Shown: positions 34,886 to 45,595 of the stretch, piece by piece
Position numbering within the stretch: position 1 is the first letter of the stretch
Layout of the letters: the number at the start of each line of letters is the position of its first letter
Assembly (NCBI GenBank): GCA_022813625.1
Contig: JAKLMB010000029.1
Location: forward strand, 186,001 to 250,000
Length of the DNA stretch: 64,000 nt
DNA from: Aaosphaeria pasadenensis
Lineage: Eukaryota > Ascomycota > Dothideomycetes > Pleosporales
Direction: 5' to 3'
Position numbers and translations under genes: made by a program
The notes under the pieces: model-generated
The model's database searches: none
What the model was told of the DNA's origin: nothing
What the model saw: the letters and a program-made list of their open reading frames with translations, nothing else

Positions 34886-36557
34886 ATGTCTTCCAAGGTC
34901 AAGTGCGAGACATGTCCTCGCCTGTTCCGTGCCCAACTTGATGCAGATCAACACATGGATGCACTTGGTCACTGGGCCACTCGATATGGTTGCGAGACCT
35001 GCGATCGAGAATTCTTCTCGTCGGAGTCAGCAAACCAACACATGGATGCACTTAGTCACTGGGCCACTCGATATGGATGCGAGACCTGCCAACGAGAATT
35101 CTTCTCGCAGGAGTCAGCAAACCAACACATGAACGCACTCGGTCACTGGGGTCCTCGAGTCCAATGCGAACTTTGCCCTAGGAGGTTCTTTAACAAAGAG
35201 GCAGCAAATCAGCATATGAGCGCTCTTAACCACTGGCGGCCCCGGATCAAATGTGAGATGTGCGATCTCGAGTTTCTCAGGCCAAAGTCGGCAGCCGAGC
35301 ACATGAGTGCTGCTGGTCACTGGCGCCCACGGTACGCATGTCAGACATGCGATCGAGTGTTCTTCGCGAAACAGCAAGTAGATGAACACATGACCGTACT
35401 CCAACACTGGACTCCAAGGTACAAATGCGAAACTTGCGAACGGAAGTTCCACTCCCAGATTTCTGTCGAAGATCATATGGATGATGCCAGCCACCGCAAG
35501 AATAAGATTGAATGCGAGACGTGTGACCTTAGATTTTATAGCCAGAAATATGCTGACGCACATATGCATTCTGCCAATCACCGGAAACCGAGAATTAAGT
35601 GCGAGACCTGCGACCAGATGTTCCATACCCAAGAATCTGCCACACAACATATGAACCTTGTCAATCACTGGGAACCTCGATTCAAATGCGAGAGTTGTAA
35701 CCAAACGTTCCGGACCCAGGAACTCGCCGGACAACATATGGACAGTGCAAACCATCGGCTACCCAAAGTCAAATGCGAGACCTGCGACGAGAAATTTCAC
35801 ACCCAGAAATCCGCCGAAGAACACATGGACTACGCGACTCACTGGATGCCTAGATTCAAGTGCGAGACGTGCGATCAAAAATTTGCTACCCAGGAATCTG
35901 CTGAAGAACACATGGATGACACCGCCCACCGAGTCCCTAAATTCAAGTGCGAAGGTTGCAACCTGAAGCTCTACACCCAGGACTCTGCGAACCATCACAT
36001 GTCGCTCTTCAACCATTACGGCAACTACCACTGCTCTGACTGCAACAGGTATTTCCCTACTAAGAACGGATTGGAAATGGTAAGTCAGATACTGCCTCCC
36101 CATCATCATCAGCACTGCTAACCATCTCTAGCACTTCAGCGCAAGCATCCACACCGGAGATCCCATCATCTGTCCCTTCTGCAAAGGCCCCCAACCCTCA
36201 CTCTGCCTCCTCTCGCAGCACCTAGAAACCGAATCATGCTGGCTATCAACCTACCACACAACCCCCCAGCCGACCACCCAGCACGACCAAGTCCCAACCC
36301 CACCCCTCTCGCCCACGCCGTCCGACACCCAATCCGTCACAACAGACGCAACTCCGGACGAATCCACCCTCCCAGAACTAGATCAACACCCAGAGACCCT
36401 CTACCCCTGCCCCAACAAAACCACCTGCACCCTCTCCTTCCCCACCTTCGCCTCCCTCCTCACCCACCTCGAAACCGACAACTGCGGCATCGTCAACCTC
36501 TCCAAGCCCCCGCAGAACGCGCACGCTGGGCGGGAGGAGGCAGTGAGCGTCGTGTAG
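34886..36557 (+). CDS. C2H2 zinc-finger array protein with 14 tandem fingers
   Basis: Two exons, 34886-36079 and 36132-36557, give 539 residues. Exon 1 encodes 13 consecutive units of 26-29 residues with the pattern C-x2-C-x12-H-x5-H followed by a linker such as W-x-P-R-x-K. The fourteenth finger is split by the intron (Cys pair in exon 1, His pair in exon 2). Two more Cys/His modules (CPFC...HLETESC and CTLSF...HLETDNC) end the protein, separated by a Thr/Pro-rich linker. The x12/x5 spacing differs from classical DNA-binding fingers (H-x3-4-H) and resembles U1/matrin-type or JAZ fingers that often bind RNA or dsRNA. Target unknown. Fingers 2 and 3 are nearly identical in DNA, a sign of recent unit duplication. 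Confidence 0.85.
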
Positions 36558-37404
36558 GACTCATGGTCATGTTTCTTTCTTCCTCTCATGGGGGACGGCG
36601 GCGGCGGCAGCGCGCGGAAAGCGTGCTGAAGGCCCCCTCAACCCGCCAACGGCAGTGCCAGTGCCGATGTACAATTAAGTGATGCAAGCAAAACAAAACA
36701 AAACGAGGTGGGGGTTCGAAGGGGGGTGGAGATGTATTGTATCGTACTGTAATGTTTACAACTTCAATCCTAACATGTCGCATCACTACTACAGTGTTCA
36801 ACTTCTATAATCTGCTAATGGGTCGCGTAGGCTGGATGTGTGAGCGAGTGAGTGCTGACGTACTTGCTTAGGTAGGCAAGCACACTACGTTTGGGGTTGT
36901 CGACGGTTGGCACGTCAAATCGTCCATCTTCACACGAGCAGAATATGGCGATGTGGCACTTCATGGCTTTGAACACTCCCTGTGCGGACGAACATGTACG
37001 ATGTGTGCCTGTGTCGCGAGCTGCGGGTGCCGGGTTGCCGAGCGTGATCATGCGGTGGGCGGATCTGGATCTTGTACGCCAGATGGTGGAACGGGGTGAT
37101 GGGAATACAGTGCAAGAGTAGGTACCCGTTGAATTGGAATATGGTCGGCTCGGTTTGTTCAGGGCGGTGCGGTGCGGAATTGAACGGTTGTGCTTTGGAT
37201 GTGGTGGGTTGGAAGTCACTTCAGGCATTGGGGAAAGTATGAGGTGTTTATATTAATGATTGCATTGCGGAGACAACATGGTCGTCTTCATCACCCTGTA
37301 TGCTGACTGATCTAATCGACACAAGGCTGTCACTCAGATGTCATCGCCGTCGAACTCGAACAGGATACAGCATCGACGCAGTGACGATGCCTCAACCATT
37401 CGAA
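36558..37404. other. Intergenic, no gene seen
   Basis: Convergent gap with the 3' UTRs of the C2H2 and secreted-protein genes. A GGC-rich stretch at 36590-36620. Frames are short or antisense-like with no domain. Confidence 0.5.
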
Positions 37405-38172
37405 CTAGTGGGGCCTGCAGTAGCACCAAGGGTCGCCTGGCTTGTTGCCGTTCTTCTCGTCTAATCCCCAGCGAAAATCGCAGATGAAAGTGTCCCTGTC
37501 CCACCTGAGCCATACAACGTACGGCGTGAGACGACAGAACCGAACACCGTGGCCATCTTTGAGGCAAAGGATGAGCCATTGATTTTTGTTATCCCAATCA
37601 CATTCCTTTCCGTCATTTGGTACCTGATCCAAAGAGGCGTATACGGGTACGCTCGTGTCACCCACATCAACGTGTCGCACCTGAACGTCGGTAGTGGCAG
37701 TGTCGTAGTCGGACACGGGATTCTCGATGACCTCGTGCTCTTTTGCAGGCGCATCGATCTCGGGAAGCGGCTCGTTCTCGCCCCCAGTCTTGACGAGTTT
37801 GCAGTAGCACCAGTGGTCGCCGACGCGGTCACGCCAGAGATCGATCTCCATCCAGTGCCAGGGGCAACCTTCCTCACGGGTGCGCCAGACGCAGTAATCG
37901 GAGGTCTTGCACTTATTGCATCCGTGGCCATTCTTCAGGCAAATGATGGCCCACTCATCCGGGTTCTTGGGGTTGCATTGGAGAAAGTTCAGATCCGAGG
38001 CAATGGCTGGGTCGGAAGGAACGATACCGGGCGCAGCAAGGCCAGTGACGCCGCTGATATTGAAGGGCACCCAGCTGTCGGTAATCTCTTCGGTGGCAAT
38101 GACCTGAGGTGGCAGTGCCGAAGTCAAAGTAGCAAGGACGGAGAGTCCGAGCATGGCAGTGGGCAGGTGCAT
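37405..38172 (-). CDS. Secreted protein with duplicated Cys/Trp-rich domain
   Basis: An intronless frame of 255 residues from the ATG at 38172 (the upstream TTG codon is not used). Residues 1-19 form a signal peptide. Two homologous modules follow: the first (about 65-125) has W-A-I-I-C-L-K-N-G-H-G and ends DHWCYC; the second (about 190-253) has W-L-I-L-C-L-K-D-G-H-G and ends DPWCYC. The first has about nine cysteines, the second fewer, so one copy has lost disulfides. An acidic linker joins them. I do not recognise the domain; secretion, Cys content and duplication fit an apoplastic effector or antimicrobial-like protein, as inference only. Confidence 0.75.
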   Translation of the reverse strand: MHLPTAMLGLSVLATLTSALPPQVIATEEITDSWVPFNISGVTGLAAPGIVPSDPAIASDLNFLQCNPKNPDEWAIICLKNGHGCNKCKTSDYCVWRTREEGCPWHWMEIDLWRDRVGDHWCYCKLVKTGGENEPLPEIDAPAKEHEVIENPVSDYDTATTDVQVRHVDVGDTSVPVYASLDQVPNDGKECDWDNKNQWLILCLKDGHGVRFCRLTPYVVWLRWDRDTFICDFRWGLDEKNGNKPGDPWCYCRPH

Positions 38173-39111
38173 GATTGCGGATTTCAATGAAGACTTTGTG
38201 AATTTATGAGTAGGAAAGGCGTTTCAGGTTCCAGGGATGCTAGGAATTGAGCAAACGAATATTGGTAGTAGGAGCTGAGAGAAAGGAAGAGAAAAGAAAA
38301 TAGGACGACTGGGAGGGAGAAAGGTCATTAAATATTCGGGCAGATGACCCATTGATGGACCATAGAGGGAAGGAGCGCGAGATTACGCTTTCGACCATCC
38401 GCTTGCCATGCTCCTTCCCAGTTACCATTCAGGTACTTGTCACGCGAGAGGCACGTGGGCTACAGACTGATTAGACCCCAAGGACGTCTACGCAGTACTT
38501 ATTGACAGTTGACAACTTAAACTCCACCTTTTGAGCAGGTAAGTGAGCCAGTGAATGAAAGTATCCATAGCACGGCAGGTAGAGGCAAGTCCGAAGAGTA
38601 TATCACAATCAAACATCCGCATCGTGGATTGAAGTTCAAAATGAGTAAGATGAATGCCTTAGAAGAATGTATCTTAAGTACAAGCAGGCAGAACTGAATT
38701 ACATGGTGTGAATTTATATTGTGGTGTGGTAAGGTAGATGAGGCTATTCGGAGATCACATGTAAGGGAAGAAGTACGAGAAAGGGCGTAAATAGATCTAT
38801 CAGGGATGCCGAGAGAGGTCGAGGTATCATTCATCTACTTTCAGAGGCCTATCGATGGTGGCTGATGTCTACCTATCCTACCTATTCACCGATTGCGCGT
38901 CGTTCTTGTGATGCGCCATACCACAGAGGCGTCTATACGCGACACTGTCACTTAAGAAGTGCGCACATGATATAGTAGGAGGGTATAGTTTGCACGTTGA
39001 ACACTTACTTCAAAGCCAGCTAGCTAATGTGCGTTCATAACATGTATGAACAAGGAATCCACCGTGTCACCAAATGCGACCGCACGACGTATCTCCGCTT
39101 ATATAGCTGCG

Positions 39112-39370
39112 ACAGAATTTGACGTCTTAGCAGATGTTGCTGCGCCGGCAGCAGCCATCCTTCATCCGACGTTTTGTGACTTCAGATAACAACAAGGTTG
39201 CTCTGCCAGAACTCTAGATTTATGGTAGTGCGCTTTTCGTTAGGAATGTTGGTCTTGGGTCATCTCCTGCAGGCCACTGGTTGCAGATGGAGCAGTATGA
39301 AAATGTGGACAAGCAGCTGCACAGTTTTGTGGAGAGTTTTCTCGATTATACTTCCCCAATTCAAGACTGA
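39112..39370 (+). pseudogene. Remnant of an alpha/beta-hydrolase C-terminus
   Basis: The frame ending at 39370 reads SSPAGHWLQMEQYENV and then a helix ending in FVESFLDY. 'GHW.Q.E..E.V...L..F' is the catalytic-His region of alpha/beta hydrolases related to epoxide and ring-opening (MhpC-like) hydrolases. Only about 50 codons are open; a TAG at 39215-39217 closes the frame upstream. A second fragment in another frame (39112-39186, FDVLADVAAPAAAI) resembles the strand before the catalytic Asp and ends at a TAA, which implies a frameshift and loss of the N-terminal part with the nucleophile. Its position beside the catabolic genes suggests a lost pathway member. It could also be a chance match, as it is short. 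Confidence 0.4.
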
Positions 39371-39637
39371 ACGTCCAATATCTCCGCTCACCACAAGCGC
39401 CATGGGCAAGGTGAACAGTGATATGGTATTTGTTTTGAGGTGATTTGATATCAACAGAGAGCTTGCAATCGACCACGGAGGAATGTCTACAACCATCTCA
39501 TGTGGGCAGTCTGTAGCCAGGATCGGGACGATGCCTTTGATTTGGCGCTCTTCAACCTTCCAAAGACGATGCCACCAGAGAGCTGGCAATAGCTAACACT
39601 CATCTCTTCTGGGCCATAAGCTATAGGGGGCATTTCT

Positions 39638-39646
39638 TCGGCCCGA
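39638..39646. promoter_or_regulatory. TCGG-C-CCGA palindrome
   Basis: An inverted repeat of a CGG half site with one-base spacer, 349 bp upstream of the amidohydrolase ATG. CGG half sites in inverted orientation are the usual target of Zn2Cys6 dimers; one is encoded at 41.6-44.3 kb. Confidence 0.5.
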
Positions 39647-39859
39647 GATCAAGTAAATACAGCGAGCAAGAAACTCGCTAGAGACAGGTGTTATAGATAG
39701 ACCTATTAATAAGGCAAATAGACAGCCAAATGCAAACATACACAGGGCCCGATCCGGCATGCCGTTCGTCTTTGAGCTAGCCTTTCCCCTTAAAGTCACA
39801 ACGACTTAGCCCTACCGTTCGGACCTCATACTTCCCCACTCTGATACTGTGGGGTACGT

Positions 39860-39868
39860 TCGGGCCGA
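39860..39868. promoter_or_regulatory. TCGG-G-CCGA palindrome
   Basis: Second copy of the motif, 127 bp upstream of the amidohydrolase ATG, a typical distance for a fungal activator site. Confidence 0.55.
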
Positions 39869-39994
39869 CGCATCTCAGCTTGCTCAAACTCTGGGGTAAT
39901 AAAGGGTCCTCACAAGGCGCATTAAACGTATGAGCAACCGCCATCGTTGCCGCAAAATTTATCCACATCATCACCTTCTAATTCGCTCTTCGTC

Positions 39995-41431
39995 ATGTCA
40001 GAACAAACAACTTTCATTCTCATCAGAGGGGCCACTACTATTGTCGTTGATCCGGCAAATAGTGTCCTAAAGAATTGCGATATTCTTATCAAGGATGACC
40101 GTATCGTTGTGGTTGGAGAGCACATACAGGAACCAGATGGCAACGTTACCGTCATCGACGCGCACAACTTCATCGCCATTCCTGGATTCGTAGATGGACA
40201 TCACCACATGTGGCAACAGCTGCTCCGTGCCGTCGCGACTGACTGGACCTTATTCGACTACACCGTCCAGATGCGAAGTATATACGGAAGCATCTACTCC
40301 CCGGATGACGTATACTTAGCAACATACGCCGCGGCCTTGAGTCTCCTGAACAATGGGGTGACATCCGTGCTGGAGCATTGCCACATCATCAACTCGCCAG
40401 CTCACGCAGATGCTGCAATCAGAGCGCTGAAAGACGCTGGCATCCGGGCAACGTTTTGTTATGGATTTTACCCAAACCCACCGATTCCGGAACTCGGCGT
40501 CGACGGAATTCATGCCGAAGACTTTTTGCACGACGCAAGGCTTGCGGATGCGGCTAGAGTGCGCAGGCAGCACTTCGGTTCCAACGATCCCGCCGAGGAG
40601 TTGGTTACGTTTGGTATTGCCCCAGATGAGCCCGAATCACAGTCTATCGAAAAGACCAAGAGCGAGATAAAGGAGTCCCGAGAAGTAGGAGCCCGTATAA
40701 TCACAATGCATGTCGCAATGGGGCCATACGATGCAGCCCATCAACAGGTCGTTCAGCAGCTTTCAGATGCCAATCTTCTTGGGTCGGATCTCGTCTTCAG
40801 TCACGGTGCGTCCTTCACTGACAGCGAGCTTGAAGCGATTAAGTCTTCGGGCGCTGGAATTGTGAGTACCCCTGATACCGAATTGGGGATGGGCATGGGT
40901 TTCCCTGTCGCATTTCGGGCTCAAGACGCCGGGTGTCACTCTTGTCTGGGAATCGACATCACCTCAAACCAGGGCAATGACTTCATTGCCCAGATGAAGC
41001 TGGCGCTTCAAACCCAGCGCGCCTTGCAAAATGAACAAGGGGCCCTTCCTCTCACCATCACAAGAAAGACCAAGGACGTTCTCCGCATGGGAACCCTTGG
41101 GGGCGCAGAAGTACTACAGATCGATCACCTCGTGGGATCTTTGACAGTTGGGAAAAAAGCGGACATGATCTTGATCTCCCGCGACGATCTCGAGTCACTT
41201 CCTGTGTCGGATCCGGTCGGGTCTGTGGTTTTTCACACGTCTTTGAGTCACATCGACACGGTCATCGTGGATGGAAGGATCCGCAAGCGGAATGGCCGGC
41301 TCTTAGCTGACACTGCTGAGTTGATGTCGCGAGTCACACGACGCTCAGCCGAGATCGAGGCTTTGGCAGCCACATTCGATTTAACGGCGGCCAGGGCCAA
41401 GTGGTTGAAAATCTTCCGAGGAGACTTTTAG
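39995..41431 (+). CDS. Metal-dependent amidohydrolase (AtzA/TrzN/guanine deaminase-like)
   Basis: An intronless frame of 478 residues from the ATG at 39995; the 16 codons before it lack ATG. The amidohydrolase fold is clear: an N-terminal beta sandwich, then PGFVDGHHHMWQ with metal ligands His69 and His71, TMHVAMG, a later FSHG, and a GIDITSNQ segment carrying the expected catalytic Asp, and C-terminal GKKADMILI as in the deaminase/chlorohydrolase (ATZ/TRZ) subgroup of subtype III. Members deaminate or dehalogenate heterocycles such as cytosine, guanine, hydroxypyrimidines or triazines, using one Zn or Fe in the cytosol. Substrate is not predictable. Two TCGG-N-CCGA sites lie upstream and the Zn2Cys6 gene is convergent with it, 160 bp away. 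Confidence 0.85.
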   Translation: MSEQTTFILIRGATTIVVDPANSVLKNCDILIKDDRIVVVGEHIQEPDGNVTVIDAHNFIAIPGFVDGHHHMWQQLLRAVATDWTLFDYTVQMRSIYGSIYSPDDVYLATYAAALSLLNNGVTSVLEHCHIINSPAHADAAIRALKDAGIRATFCYGFYPNPPIPELGVDGIHAEDFLHDARLADAARVRRQHFGSNDPAEELVTFGIAPDEPESQSIEKTKSEIKESREVGARIITMHVAMGPYDAAHQQVVQQLSDANLLGSDLVFSHGASFTDSELEAIKSSGAGIVSTPDTELGMGMGFPVAFRAQDAGCHSCLGIDITSNQGNDFIAQMKLALQTQRALQNEQGALPLTITRKTKDVLRMGTLGGAEVLQIDHLVGSLTVGKKADMILISRDDLESLPVSDPVGSVVFHTSLSHIDTVIVDGRIRKRNGRLLADTAELMSRVTRRSAEIEALAATFDLTAARAKWLKIFRGDF

Positions 41432-41591
41432 CAGGGGAAAGGTGGATTCAATTTAGTTGCAGCAGATAGTATCCGTACTTTGCTCTCGTACCTCACCTCC
41501 ACATTGTCTTTAGGGCATCGCCCATTGGAATTGGTCAGTGGTGCTCTTCGTCGGAGTAATATCACTATTCACAACGAATGCATTCTGCGCA

Positions 41592-44286
41592 CTAGACACA
41601 TGAATTATCTCGCGCAGAGTACAGTGTCAAGAGGTCAAAATCCCAATCCGAGACGTTATCCAAATTGAGAATATCGTTGTCTGTTCCGAAAAGGTTGACC
41701 GGCCAAGAGCCATCGGGAGGCCCAGTCCCTACAGGAAACTCGATAATGCTATCATTGTCGATAATGTGTTCGTAGGTATGGTTTGAATTGATCCTTACAC
41801 CACCTTGTTCAACTATTGGTGAAGGCTGAGTATCATCTTCTAGTACTGTGGAGTGGCTCCCACTGTCAACATACGTCATGGGAATTGAACCCCCTTCCGG
41901 TATGGGGCTATTGAAACCAGTTACAGGAATTCTGAGTGGCCGTGGAGATTCAGAAGGATTGCAATTTGCGTTTTCGCCCATCACTGTCGGTAGGGACTTC
42001 AATCGTTGGTGTAAAACTTCAGCCTGTGACAAATTGTCAGTAACAAGTGCCAGACACCAAAGCGGTCAAAAGATGCTGGGGTGACTCCACATACCATCGG
42101 CCTCAAAGGCTCCCAAGATAGCTGAAGAATATCTAGTATATCCATAGAATCGCGAAGAAATCTTAAGACTTGGCGGAGCATTTGACTGAAGTCGTTTGGC
42201 ATATCGTGGTGCCTACGAATCCTTGATTTGACCAGTGTCGCAAGTATAGACGTTGCTACAAAGCTTGCGAACGCAGTTAAAGAGCTGATCTTAGTTATGT
42301 CGTGTGATTTGAGGATATAATCGTGGATAAGCTGGCAATGTTGAAGGGCATGATCCGCAACTGCTTCTGCATAGGCTCGAGTAGTGCTCTCCACCCTCTC
42401 GGTCGGCAGGCGGCGGCCTGAGAAGACGGTTACAAGAGGAGCCATAGCTACCATGCGGCAGAGGTGATACAAAGAATGCATTCCAAGAAGCCTTGCATGA
42501 TCTTGGTCTTGAGCCCCGTCATCTGCAAAGGATGGGAAAAGCTGTTGGGGGTTGAAGAGATGCTTCGCGGTGGCGGCAAGTGCCTTGAGCTGAGATGTAG
42601 AAGGGCCTGCGATGTCCCTTCTCACAATTACTTGCACGCGGGCCCTTGAAGCACAATCCATCCCTATTAAAACTACTTATTCATCATAGACAGGTATTAG
42701 AGGTTTTGCTTACCAGATGCCCATCATCTTGAGCGTCTTCCCCATGACTGTCTCGTTTGATCCCGTGTTTAGCAGCACTCTTCCTTCATTGTCTTGCTGG
42801 TATAGCCGACAGTTCCACTCCTCATCCATGTATTCTCTGGTCAAAACGGAATTGCGTTGGTACTCGTGCCATGGCAGGGGCAAGGGAACCCTGGATGCTT
42901 CGGCCCAAGCATTCAGTGCGTATGCTTCGGGCATTGCAGCAGCACATATAGAAGCCCAGCAGGCCCAAAAGCACGCCCTTATTTCCTCTTTGGCTAACGC
43001 ACCTGCTTGGCCCTGCTCTTCGCCTGTGGGGATTTTCAAAGGCAGAAAGTTTGAGCAAGATGTGTAGGCGATCGCTTCAGCAGCAGCTGGGGTCAGTGGA
43101 TAGAGGAGCTTTCAATTGACCTTAAGCACACACCTATAAATATTCTGGCACGATCTGCATCTCGCCTGGAAAACCAATATATACTGAGACATGCTAACGT
43201 TTGGATTGACTGAACTGTTGGACGATCCGCTAGTTGTAAAACCTCCATGGCAGCCGCCTCAGCCCAGCTCTTTCCGTGTATACGGTATGAGCTCAGCGTT
43301 GTCAACTCGGCGGGGATGATAGAAGGGCGATTAAGTGACAGCCTGTGATCTGAGGGTGGAGTCTGAAGGAATCTGTAACGACTGGTTAGTTTATTTCCGA
43401 GACGTAGCTGCCGTCTTGGTGATGGTAGGAATTCGGGCTAACCGTGAGGCCAAAGCGAACAAAGCCTTCAAGAGGAACGATGGGGTGCTGTTGTTGAAAT
43501 ACGATTCGAACAAATCCGATTTTCGAAAAAGCAGTGGTGCATTGTATAATCGCTCAAAATAGATATCGAGTAATCCCAAACCTATGGCTCGAGGAGGGAG
43601 ATCTGATAAGCCCATGTCCACATGGGACTGTTGGCTAGCCTAGTGAACGTTTAGCGTTGAACCAAACCATGTAACGAGGCAGTTGGAGTGAGCGACACCT
43701 ACCTGCGTACTAACAGCGGGGAAATCATTGGTAGGAACAGGAGCAGCTGAGAAGCGGTTAATAGCGTGAAGTCTATTGTCTGGGGACACAGAAAAGGGAT
43801 AATCCAAGACGAAACGGGCATAAGACATACCAATACCCGGCTCGATGGTGTCCGGAAGCGATGATATCTCCACCCTCCGAGCAGCCTCTCGCTGGGCAGC
43901 AAGGACCCTGCGGTCAGCTAGTTTGGGGTAATTGCAGCTGCCAGATAGGCGAAGACATCTGTTGCAGGTGGGTTGCTCTCGACTACAACGCAACTACAAG
44001 AGTCAGGTGATGTCAAAACGAGGGCAACGCTCATGGTAGGCTGTACCTTTTGCTTACGGCATCTCTCGCAAGCCGTCCTGGACAACCGAGGCCGCTGAGC
44101 TACTTGTGGCGGCACGATTTGTGATGTTGTGACAGAATCAGTTTCTGCCATCAGTGCGATGTCAGGGTGGAAGTCAGGACGGGGGACAACATTTGGAGTG
44201 AGGTGTGGAGGCTGGTGGCAGTAAGTACTGGGTCGGCCCGACGGTTCCTCTACACTAAGTTTTGATTCATTATTTGTTCCCCGCAT
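41592..44286 (-). CDS. Zn2Cys6 transcription factor with fungal_trans domain
   Basis: Seven exons, 44286-44047, 43993-43703, 43639-43443, 43372-43134, 43074-42714, 42644-42095 and 42023-41592, give 769 residues with consistent phases. The zinc cluster uses Cys73, 76, 83, 90, 93 and 100 and is interrupted by the first intron, between KQK and LRC. The middle shows the fungal-specific transcription-factor homology region (LGLLDIYFERLYNAPLLFRKSDLF, TLACLSIYWFSRRDADRARIF), and the C-terminus is acidic and Asp/Asn-rich, a likely activation domain. If translation instead starts at Met46 (44151), the TCGG-C-CCGA motif at 44233 falls upstream of the start rather than inside the gene. It probably controls the adjacent amidohydrolase, cupin and FAH-like genes; this is inference from position and motif sharing. 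Confidence 0.85.
44233..44241. promoter_or_regulatory. TCGG-C-CCGA palindrome at regulator 5' end
   Basis: Extended here to GTCGG-C-CCGAC (44232-44242). Lies 45 bp inside the longest reading of the regulator gene, or 82 bp upstream of the alternative start at 44151. A one-mismatch copy (CGGGCCGAG) sits at 44459-44467. Suggests autoregulation. Confidence 0.45.
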
Positions 44287-45019
44287 GAACAAATGCCCGA
44301 GGCTCAGTTGCCTTCAACGTTGTGAGACAAGGCCCCTCGCCGGCGAGCAAGGCCGCGTTAATGAATAACGATGCCTATGAAGCCATGATGGAAGTGGTAC
44401 TTCCCTAAATCTCGATTTTGTCTGCGACGGACCGAACCAAAAACATATCGCGCCGAACCGGGCCGAGACAACACCCCCATCCCCAGTGCGTACCTCTCAG
44501 TTAATCCAAAAGATGACTGAAAACCCTCAAATTGACTAATCCCCGAACAAATCTTGCCAGACAAAGTAGGAATAATGTTTCGTCCGCAGGCGTGGAAAAA
44601 TTCGCGTGGAAGAATTCATATCTCATTCCTATAGAGAATGTCTTAGCTTCTCTCCCACCATATTATCAAACACCGAACGATAATCATCTCGCACTAAAAA
44701 GAAGGTACAGCATGTATACAGATGAAAAACGTCACTGCTATGACGCTAAGTTGAGCCCGTTCATGTTGGCTACTTTGAGCCGCTATTCCCCGTTGTTCAA
44801 GCTGTGCTAACCAGAAGAGCCATCCAGCTATTCGTGGATGCATGCTCTTTGATAACTAAATAGAGGAACTAGATGAGTCTCACCCCAACGCTACAAAGTT
44901 TCTGAAACAGAACGTTTCCGAGAAATACAGTATGATCACCCTCAAACAGGGTCTCTATAACGTAGTGACTGGTAGATATCCATTTCCGGTTTTTTACGTA
45001 CAGAAAGCTGTGTCACTAT
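44287..45019. other. Intergenic, no gene seen
   Basis: Upstream of the Zn2Cys6 regulator. Contains two ACCGAACC/GCCGAACC repeats (44430-44460) and one imperfect TCGG-N-CCGA copy. A plus-strand frame at 44532-44810 starts without a recognisable context and has no domain. Confidence 0.5.
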
Positions 45020-45595
45020 CTAGTGTGAGACAGGCACCACCATGCCTCCTTGGTGTTCCTCAAGCTTCGTACCCCCAATCTCCACAGGTGTTGCATGGAA
45101 CAGAATGAACACAATACGAGCCCACTCATCCTTGTGATTTATCCACTGATGCATTGTTCCTCTTTGAACAACCAGATCGCCCGAGCGAACCGTTCTGGAC
45201 TCACCCGAATCCAACAGACACTCCAACTCGCCCGTGACAAGAATTCCATAGTCAAGGCTGACAGTCCGGTGCATAGGGGATCGGGAGCCTGGTGGGATGT
45301 CACAGTACCGAAGAATAGTGCCACCGTGTTTGACGAGACCGGATTCCTTCTTTTTGTTGTATGCATCCTTGAACGCTGTCAAATCCTCATCTCCGGCCAA
45401 GGGTACCGGGAAGCCTTCTGTCACGTAGCCTAGCTCGAATTCTCCCGAGTGACCTTCGCCAGTATGCACAGTCCAAAAGTCCAATGACTCTTCAACGTCC
45501 TTAGAATAGATGGAGACTCCGGCCGTGTTGTGGGTCGTGATGTAGCGATTCACGCTAGGGAGAGTTTTATTTGTTGTTTTTGTGTTGTCAGACAT
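45020..45595 (-). CDS. Cupin-domain protein
   Basis: An intronless frame of 191 residues with ATG at 45595. The single cupin barrel occupies about residues 88-175: GGTILRYCDIPPGSRSPMHRT, LDYGILVTGELECLLDSGE, then GDLVVQRGTMHQWIN. Cupin motif 2 is good (His149, Asn153) but motif 1 has a single His (His109) where metal-binding cupins have H-x-H, so a catalytic metal site is uncertain. The closest relatives I recall are small fungal cupins annotated near aromatic-degradation genes. Function could be isomerase, hydrolase or ligand binding. It is divergent from the FAH-like gene across 818 bp holding two TCGG-N-CCGA motifs, consistent with joint control. Confidence 0.8.
   Translation of the reverse strand: MSDNTKTTNKTLPSVNRYITTHNTAGVSIYSKDVEESLDFWTVHTGEGHSGEFELGYVTEGFPVPLAGDEDLTAFKDAYNKKKESGLVKHGGTILRYCDIPPGSRSPMHRTVSLDYGILVTGELECLLDSGESRTVRSGDLVVQRGTMHQWINHKDEWARIVFILFHATPVEIGGTKLEEHQGGMVVPVSH

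Larger units (their letters stand above)
38173..39994. other. Intergenic with alpha/beta-hydrolase remnant and two regulatory motifs
   Basis: Left part: promoter of the secreted protein. Right part (39.1-39.4 kb): a decayed hydrolase C-terminus, then two TCGG-N-CCGA motifs upstream of the amidohydrolase. A minus-strand open frame at 39260-39589 overlaps the remnant and is unrecognised. Confidence 0.5.

Noticed and set aside
35114..35755. 213-codon minus-strand frame opposite the C2H2 array
   Set aside because: Mirrors the repeat periodicity of the zinc fingers; has no features of its own and arises from antisense reading of a repeated gene.
34886..36010. Regular ~87-bp periodicity resembling a repeat array or CRISPR
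   Set aside because: The repeats are translated C2H2 fingers; spacers are coding and the organism is eukaryotic.
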